Positions 57,256-64,000 of a DNA stretch of 64,000 bases are shown here, one piece after another; position 1 is the first letter of the stretch; the number at the start of each line of letters is the position of its first letter. Under the pieces are notes generated by a model. The model did no database searches and had not been told where the DNA came from. It saw only the letters and a program-made list of their open reading frames with translations. The stretch lies in the NCBI GenBank assembly GCA_036936605.1, contig JAUPFV010000001.1:115390771-115454770 (forward strand), in the 5' to 3' direction. This DNA comes from Limnanthes douglasii subsp. nivea. Its lineage: Eukaryota; Streptophyta; Magnoliopsida; Brassicales; Limnanthaceae. Made by a program: the position numbers and the translations under genes.

Positions 57256-58740
57256 ATTTGGAAGCTATAACGAGTTCAGAAGCATATCGATTGATTACTT
57301 CTATGGGTGGAAAATATTGAATATTTTCATAAGCATCATGCATAAAATCTTGTTGATTTTCTTAAAAGAACGAAGATAATAGGTTGAAAAATGTTATTTA
57401 AGAAGATAAGGAAGGTAACCCAGTGGTTGAGGTACCTCAATTCAATGCAATACTGGTCGACAATGGTTTTACTTAAATGGAAGGAATTGAATTCAATTAA
57501 GTATTTTTTATAGTCATAAAATATAATTTCACTCGAGTTTTGTTAGCCATAGTAGCTTTACAAGACTTATAACTAGAGAGGTTGGATGTAAATACAACAT
57601 TTCTATATGGTGAATTGGAGGAATTAATCTACATTAGAGAACAAAACGATTTGATAAAACTAACATGAAAGATAATGCTTTTCTAATGAACAAATCACTA
57701 TGTAGTTTGAAAACAGTTACTAAGACAATAGTATAAACGATTTGATATATTAATGGTGTCAACAAGATTCAAAAGGAGTCCATATGATAGTTGTGTGTAT
57801 CGTCAGAATATTTCATATGAGTCTTATAATTACTTGTTGTTGTATATGAATGATATGCTAATTGTTGTTTATAATATGTCACATATTGTGAAGATAAATA
57901 AGCAACTTAGTATTGAATTTGAGATGGAAATTTTGGATACGGAAAATAAGATTCCAAAGATGAAGATTACTGGGAACAAAAGTGTAGGATCGTTATAATT
58001 ATCTTACTTATCTGCGTGAAGCTATATTGAGAAAATGATACAATGATTCAACATGTTCGATGACAAGGAATTTAGAATTATGTTTGCCACTCCTTTCAAG
58101 TTGCCTGCAACAGGATTGACCAAGGACGATGCAGAGTTCGAGAAAATTTCGAAGGCTACATGCTCAAGTAAAGTTAGCTATGGTATGCATATATCTTGAT
58201 ATTCTACACGTGGTTAATATGGTTAACAAGTATAGTAGATCTCATGCGAAAGAACACTGCATATAGTGAAATTAATACTTCATGGTCTTAATAATATTGT
58301 GAATGTTGGTTTGACCTTCAACAAAATCGATGTTAGTGGATCGCTGAATGATATTACACGATCAGTGGTTGGTTTTATTGATTCTCATTTAACACGGGAT
58401 ATAGATAAAATATGATTTTTAATAAGATATGTGTTTACTCTAGCTGGAAGTGCATCCAGTGATAAAGTACAATTGCATGCTAATGTAGCTTTGTCTACAA
58501 CAGATGTTGAATACATGGCTGTAACAAAGACATTTAAGAAGGAAATATGGTTGCAAGGTTTTGTGGCAGATTTGGGCTTGTATATGACTACTAAAAAAAT
58601 TATGAAAATCAAAGCACCATACACCTTACAATTAACAATATGTACCACGAGCATACAAAACACATAGATGTCAAGTATCATTTTATTCGTAATATAATAT
58701 CAAATGGATTTTTTTAATATGAAGGAAGCCTCTACACATG
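57256..58740 (+). pseudogene. Copia element H continued: RT and RNase H
   Basis: Broken frames read KEGNPVVEVPQFNA, GFTXMEGIEFN, TRVLLAIVALQDL, FLYGELEELIYI, then ORF 57,753-57,998 with SPYDSCVYRQN, YLLLYMNDMLIV (catalytic YVDD changed to YMND), INKQLSIEFEM and KIPKMKI. RNase H follows with VSGSLND-like and ATTDVEYMAV-like residues (58,431-58,600) and YHERTKHIDVKYHFIRN at about 58,640-58,690. The wording (ELEELIYI, VEYMA) suggests a Tork-like copia. Same strand and LTR family as 33.6 kb. Confidence 0.75.
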
Positions 58741-58902
58741 ATAATCCAATAGATAATATTCCAAGACATTATCAGTTTATAAATTTAGGGAATGTCTAAA
58801 TTGTATTAGTGTTCACAACATTAGATGAATGCCTTAGAGGTATTTGGTGAGACATATAAATTAAAGTTTCTTTGTTGATAATGAAGAAATGTTATTTTCC
58901 TC

Positions 58903-58975
58903 AAAAGGAAGTTTGTTGAGAATGATTTGAATAGTCATGAGGCTATAGATCTTGAATGATTAGTGATACGATACA
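58903..58975 (+). mobile_element. Start of the 3' LTR of copia element H, truncated
   Basis: AAAAGGAAGTT (PPT) is followed by TGTTGAGAATGATTTGAATAG at 58,914. About 60 bp align with the 5' LTR at 33,570-33,625, then similarity stops. The rest was probably displaced by a further insertion or deletion. Confidence 0.6.
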
Positions 58976-59905
58976 AATAAATCTAACGTGAGTTAACCAA
59001 GCCCGAACCCATGAACTTCTACTCCAGAAAGAAATATGACCAAACGTGACGACCAATTGGCCTTAGGCGACCACCTGGTCGCTTAAGTTAGCCAAATCTA
59101 TCAACAATAAGGAACTCTCTTTTTGCTCAGGAGAGAGTTCTCCATGACCTCATACTTGATACCTCCGCAATTATTAACTCACTGACACTTAGCCTCTATC
59201 ACCCCTCCCGTCGTTGATTGACATCGAGACGTACGCAAAATTGTATCTGACAATATACGATAACAGAGTTTAATATCATACAAAAAATTTGCTCTCAAGG
59301 ATATACATCCGTATAAAAAACGTTATAAACTTCAGTAAATGTTGCACTAATAAGGATCCATCAACCTAAGACTTCAGCGTATCGAGGCTACTACATATGG
59401 AGTAAATGTAATCCTTGGTGAAGTAGGTGAAATTTAAAGAGAAAATTAGTAGTAGCAATATTAGATTTTGCTTTGCAATTCATATTATATATAAAACACG
59501 AGTGTTTTTCATTTTATGGTTTCAAGTTCTTGCAATTTTTAATCACAAATCTTTATTTACTAAAACCTATACGGTTTTTTAGGTTCGGGTGATTTTTAAC
59601 CCAGCATTTTAGTTCTGATGCCTGGAAAGGAGCAGCCACATATCCTAACCGATGAGACAAAAATACCGATGGAGTCTCCCAAGTAAGTCAAACCATTGTG
59701 TCCATTTCTAAGGAAAGACGACGAAAAGACTCCGCCAAAATAAATATCAGTGGCAGCAAGCCCACAAAAATCTACCTCGAAAGAATGCGATACAACCTTG
59801 TCAATGAAGGCTCGAAAAGCTCAGTATTTACCTTACTTTGAAATATTTGGAAGGAGTAACCAATCCCTGTCGGGATGTTTTATAGATAAAGGTCGAGATA
59901 GAAAA
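58976..59905. other. Unassigned segment upstream of Tat remnant I
   Basis: No domain or LTR edge could be fixed. GGCGACCACCTGGTCGC near 59,070 is a short palindrome and AGAACTCTC...GAGAGTTCT near 59,110-59,150 an inverted repeat. It may be the LTR and leader of element I. Confidence 0.3.
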
Positions 59906-59912
59906 ACACAAT

Positions 59913-60928
59913 ATGTCTAGAATCTCTACAGACCAAAGGACAACGATAAACTTGCTTTTCATCCCTCCCAAAGGTAGAATTCCCTTTAATTTCATCCTAT
60001 ATGATGCCCCAAACTTGGTAATGGGAGATGACAGAATAACTATATCCCTCATGGGAATAACAATGCTGGAAAGTTTTTGTATGAATTGCGAAATGGGCCA
60101 AGACCGAGATGACAAAGTTTTTGGTGCTCGATTAACCATCCTCCTACAACCTCATTCTGGTAAGGTCTTGGCTTTTTGATTTGGTGTCATCACCTCTCTT
60201 ACTAACAATGCGTAAAATACACGACGATGGATGAAGTAGGGGTAATTAGAGGATACCACAGGGTAAGTTACGAGGATGCCTAAGAAGATTCACAAGAATT
60301 ATAACCAACCCGCCAGTTGCTGACATTAGCCCGAGCAACAATGTACCATAATGACAAATCAGAGACTCTTCTCGAGGTGGACGACCCCAGGGAGCACAAA
60401 TCCAAATTTGGGGTACTTTCAAGCTCACACAATCCAAGTATCCACCATCTTACCCATTCAGTCGATCTTAAGTACGCCAGAAGCCTTGAGTTGCTTAGTG
60501 AGATGAGCTATTGAGATAGATGAATTTGACATCGAATTAGTGTCTTCGAATTTATAAAAGGGATATTATTGGTTGACTTTGTGTCCAAAAGGGTTATAGA
60601 AACGCACTTGGGAGAAGAAAACACCAACATATAATGGCTTATGTACATGGACGAAGCCTTAATGTAAGAGAATATGGAAGAGTATACATATTAACCCCGG
60701 AGGGGAAGATGTAATGCTAACCATCAGTTTCGGTTTTAAATCTTCAAACAACAAGGCCGAATACGATTCAATGATAGCGGGATTAAAAGTAATTTAAGAG
60801 TTTATCCTAGGAAACATCAGAGTAAAGAGTGACTCACAATTGGCCATAAAACAGATTGTTGGAGAATATAAAGCAAATGACTACCAAATATTTCGGTACC
60901 TAGTGATCGCTTCAGATATTTCCGTAAG
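59913..60928 (+). pseudogene. Tat element I: protease, pre-RT and RNase H remnants; RT missing
   Basis: ORF 59,913-60,179 resembles the C-terminal half of a gypsy protease (PPKGRIPFNFILYDAPNL). About 60,225-60,400 carries a GVIRGYHRVSYEDA block and a pre-RT linker. RT is absent; at about 60,540-60,640 comes a decayed ADFVSKRV/DE region and at 60,690-60,900 an RNase H core (GFKSSNNKAEYDSMIAGL, RVKSDSQLAIKQIVGEY). It is interrupted at 60,929 by an LTR. Not functional. Confidence 0.6.
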
Positions 60929-61305
60929 TGATAAAGTGGTCTAAGAAGATTTCTACATTAATTCATGAATTTCTATAGAGAGAAAATACCTAGTGTATTT
61001 TTTAGATAGCGAAAGTCTCCAAGTGTAAGTCTCAAAGTCCAAGATCTTATTCATTTTTCTAAGAAAAGTATACATGTTTTAGGTGATTTTTTACAACTAG
61101 GAGATTAATGTTTGTTACATTAGACATCTCAACCCACTTTAATACTTAATGTAAAAACATTTATAACATATTACACTTAAAATCCTTTACACTTTTATTT
61201 TACAAAAAAATCTACTTTGCACATTATTTATTTATTCTTTTATCCATATAGAATAATTATTCTTGTTTTACATTTATTATATCCTTTTCATGAGCCCCCT
61301 AGCTC
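60929..61305 (-). mobile_element. 3' LTR and PPT of minus-oriented Tat element J
   Basis: TGATAAAGTGG...ATCCTTTTCA (60,929-61,290, 362 bp) has TG/CA ends and interrupts the RNase H of element I. Directly inside, the minus strand reads AGAGCTAGGGGGCTCA (61,291-61,306), a Tat-type polypurine tract next to the LTR start TGAAAAGG. The left flank is GTAAG (60,924-60,928). The rest of the element lies beyond the window. Confidence 0.65.
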
Positions 61306-61744
61306 TTATGAAGAAATTTGATAGAGGACTACAACTACTGCTTTTGAGCTAGATCCCTCGTCAATGATAAACCGATCATAACGCCTTGCAAAGAAATCGG
61401 ATGAAGGACTAAAAATGATGCTCTTGGGTTAAATCCCTCATTGGAGATAAACAGGGCATACATTTTCCTCAAAATTAAAGTCATTATGAAATGATATATC
61501 AATATCTTTTAGAAAAATCGTATCTTATTGGGATTTTTTTAGTAGTAATCTTATTTATTAAGAATCATATGAAAAGTAATTAAAGATAGTAAAAGGTTGT
61601 ATATTTTGCTCTGACACACCTTACACCTGTCAAACTACACAGGTCTCCATAAATAGGTATCTATTAGATTTGTCGAATCAATGTTAGCTAATGGGTATTT
61701 TGTATAACTTTTCAGCTTCTCCTTGAAAAATCCCATTAACTATT

Positions 61745-61790
61745 CTCCCAACCTTTTCCTATAAATTATGTTCATATCACTTTGCGCATA
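61745..61790 (+). promoter_or_regulatory. Candidate promoter of the antisense gene in element J
   Basis: CCTATAAATTATGTTCA (TATAAAT at 61,760-61,766) is placed between the 3' LTR and the antisense coding region, as in the complete element (ACTATAAATTCTATTCA). Confidence 0.4.
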
Positions 61791-61963
61791 ACTTAAACTA
61801 AATCTAGAGAGAAAGCCATCCGTTCAAATCCTCCTTCAATAAAAATTAGTTCTCCACCCTTTTTTTCATCAGAAACCGGGACCGTATTTCATCCTCGTGC
61901 CCATATCTGATCCACTTTTACTTTCAATCTTGTAATTTTATTTTGTTTATGTTTGGTCTAAAA

Positions 61964-64000
61964 ATGTTTGGGACTAGCTTACTATCACAAAAGGGGTTGT
62001 TGAGAGAGAAATTGCAGGAATAGTCTCCGACAAACCTCTTCAAGTAGTCCAAACTTTTACTTACAGTCCCTAGCCACCTACAAAGAAACAATCACAACCT
62101 ATTGACCTCAAATCTTCTTCTGCCAACCCTTGTTCCATAACCCCTACAACTTGTTCTAAAAAATCTCCTTGAAAATATCAATTCCTTGTCATGGGTGACT
62201 TCGAGGAACGAAACGTCTCGAAGAAACAACATTACTTTTTGAATCCTAAAACAAAAAACACTACCACTAAATACAAGGAGATCCAAAACCTCTTCTCCCG
62301 AAGGGAGAAGTTGTGATAAACAAAAGTTCACATGTGATCCCTTCACATAAAGATAATAACAATGCTCCAAAGAGACCTATCTAACTTCAAGATGAACCTT
62401 CTCATGAACTAAACAAATCTGAATCGAAAGCAGTTATTGATTCAAAAATTCTGATAGTGGACAATAATCCCACTCCCAACTCTGAGCATAAAAAGTGAAA
62501 AATAAGTCTAAAGCAAAGAAGAAGAAAACCAATAAAGTTGTTACATTTTTTGTAGAAATGACTTCCACTCTTGGTGAAAATTTCAAATACATTCTCCCCG
62601 AGTATTTTATTACACTTAGCAATGTGCAATATGAATACTTTGATCAATCAGAAACACATGCGCTTTGTAAATAATGGGGAATCCCAAAAACCATTTCCAT
62701 TCTCATACCCCTCTATAATAGACACTCTCATCTAATATGGTATAAATGAGTTAGTTGTTTACCCATAGATCTTAAATTGAGGTCTTCAGTTTCCATTGAA
62801 TCCAACTATCATCTATTACTTTGAAATCATTGATCTATGTCTGAGCCAGACGAGTCTTAACTTATCGTTCACACTGCTCTCTTGCATTATGTATTCAAGA
62901 CTTTCAAAGATTCAACTTCTAATCGAGCAATTTATAGCAAAGACAGTTATGTTAAATCCAATTCTTCCATTTTACTATATTATCCTTGGAAACACTTCAA
63001 AGATAGTCAAAATCTTATTGAGGCAGACAAAACATAGAAGCAAAATTATTTTTCATAAGTGGTTGTTGGGAAAACGGGAAACAAATATCCACTGAAAATC
63101 CACAGAGGTTGTCGTTAAAGTGGAAAAGCACTAGTAAGTTTTATCTTTTTCATATGTATTCTTCTTATAATTCTTACTAACTTTGTCAATGTTGTCTAGA
63201 AATTGCAAAGAAAGACCAAAGACACCTTACCGTTTCAGACAAAGCGTTCTCAAATTTAAGTGAATAAGCAAAAAATGAGTGGTCAAACAAATTTCACCAG
63301 TATTTCGACCCATTTAACTTTGTCAAAATTCATTTATGGAAAATATCTCTAGAGTCTGTTATTATTGTTGACAAACTAATGAAACCTCTTTTTCCAGGCG
63401 ATGTGGTGAAAAGATTAGCTGCCTCGGACGCCTAGGTTATTCTTTAGGGTTAGGAATATAGCCCATAGTCACAAAAACGAATAAAAAAATTGAGGCTAAA
63501 CCATCCAGTACATTTAAAGTCAAGAAGAAATCAAAGCCCATCCCGATGAAGAATTCCAAAAGAAAGGTTGATGAATTTATCACCCCTCATACTGAAAATT
63601 TTGTTCTTGAAGCTCCCAAAAAAATGGTTGCTTCACAGAAAAAATGTTTATCCAAGAATTCCATAGAAAGTTGTTCCTAACCAAGTTATTAATATATCAT
63701 TTTCTAATCCAACACTTAAGTCTGATGTAAACGAGAAAAATAATCAAAACAATAAATTTTTCGATTCTGAACAATAATTTCAAGAAAATAATAACCAACT
63801 TGATAACTATGATGACAAAACTACTAATAATCTTACTCAGAATCTAAGTACTCTTCAAGAAAATAAATCACAAGGTCGTTCGGTGAACCATTCCCAACCA
63901 TCAGGATCAGATGAATCCTTCATCTTGTATCACACCGATAAACTCTCAGTTACTTTGCATAATATCGTCCGACATGTAGCAACTCTCGAACGAAATGCCA
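61964..64000 (+). pseudogene. Antisense two-exon gene of Tat element J, decayed, runs off the window
   Basis: It is homologous to the gene at 35,187-38,153. The start is probably MFGTSLLSQKGLL at 61,964. Exon 1 blocks: VQYEYFDQSE and WGIPKT (about 62,620-62,690), then ORF 62,796-63,095 with PTIIYYFEIIDLCLSQ, SCIMYSRL, LPFYYI, and SGCWENGKQIST. The intron is 63,134-63,199 (GTAAGTTTT to TTGTCTAG, phase 1 as in the other gene). Exon 2: IAKKDQRHLTVSDKAF, WSNKFHQYF, KIHLWK, PLFPGDVVKRL, a Lys-rich stretch, and LYHTDKLSVTLHNIV and ATLERN just before the expected coiled coil, at the window edge. Stops and frameshifts are present. Confidence 0.75.

Noticed and set aside
61280..64000. Host protein-coding gene at the right edge
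   Set aside because: Its blocks and intron align with the antisense gene of the Tat element, and it lies next to a Tat polypurine tract and LTR.

Overview
The window is transposon-dense plant nuclear DNA, probably intergenic or pericentromeric chromatin of a dicot-like genome. Evidence: Ty3/gypsy elements of the Tat type (retropepsin with DTG, RT with YIDD, an extra RNase H, HHCC/DDE integrase, PBS of the TGGCGACC type), Ty1/copia elements (PBS TGGTATCAGA-like, CCHC knuckles, YVDD RT), an L1-like LINE, a tRNA-type SINE, a pogo-like DNA transposon and a Mutator-like terminal-repeat element. The DNA is AT-rich except for one GC-richer island at 34.3-44.8 kb. No convincing host gene, rRNA, tRNA gene or CRISPR array was found.

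Layout. 0-1 kb: non-autonomous Mutator-like element with 9-bp duplications. 1.6-4.4 kb: decayed Tat element (gag, protease, RNase H; RT lost) cut by a solo LTR (TSD ATAAG). 4.4-11.4 kb: mostly anonymous, with a tandem repeat and a second solo LTR (TSD TAACT). 11.4 kb: SINE. 12.5-15.5 kb: dead LINE, minus strand. 16.3-19.2 kb: Tat pol remnant (plus) split by a pogo-like transposon. 19.25-23.1 kb: Tat gag-pol remnant (minus) with PBS and LTR. 23.3-23.9 kb: copia 3' LTR. 26.4-30.1 kb: Tat RNase H/integrase, antisense ORF remnant and 3' LTR (plus). 30.1-33.5 kb: anonymous AT-rich DNA.

33.57-58.98 kb looks like one ancient copia element split by nested insertions: its 5' LTR, PBS and gag lie left of a young complete Tat element (34,272-44,821, 489-bp LTRs about 98% identical, TSD GAAAG). 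Its gag-to-integrase part resumes at 44.8 kb. Its RT, RNase H and 3' LTR start lie at 57.3-58.98 kb. Between them sit a Tat gag-pro fragment (45.7-47.7 kb) and an old minus-strand copia, itself cut precisely by a younger copia (49,733-54,531, TSD CACAT). 59.9-60.9 kb is another Tat pol remnant. It is interrupted at 60,929 by the 3' LTR of a minus-oriented Tat element that runs off the window.

The most interesting content is in the young Tat element. Between pol and the 3' LTR, on the strand opposite gag-pol, lies an apparently intact two-exon gene (about 961 codons, one 81-bp GT-AG intron, its own TATA-like box). Gag-pol of the same copy carries several frameshifts and stops. The element at the right edge carries a diverged copy of the same antisense gene with the intron at the same place and phase, and a third remnant of the antisense gene may lie at 28.99-29.44 kb. 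Antisense ORFs are known in the Tat lineage; the conserved intron, the promoter-like box and the selective preservation are the points to test.
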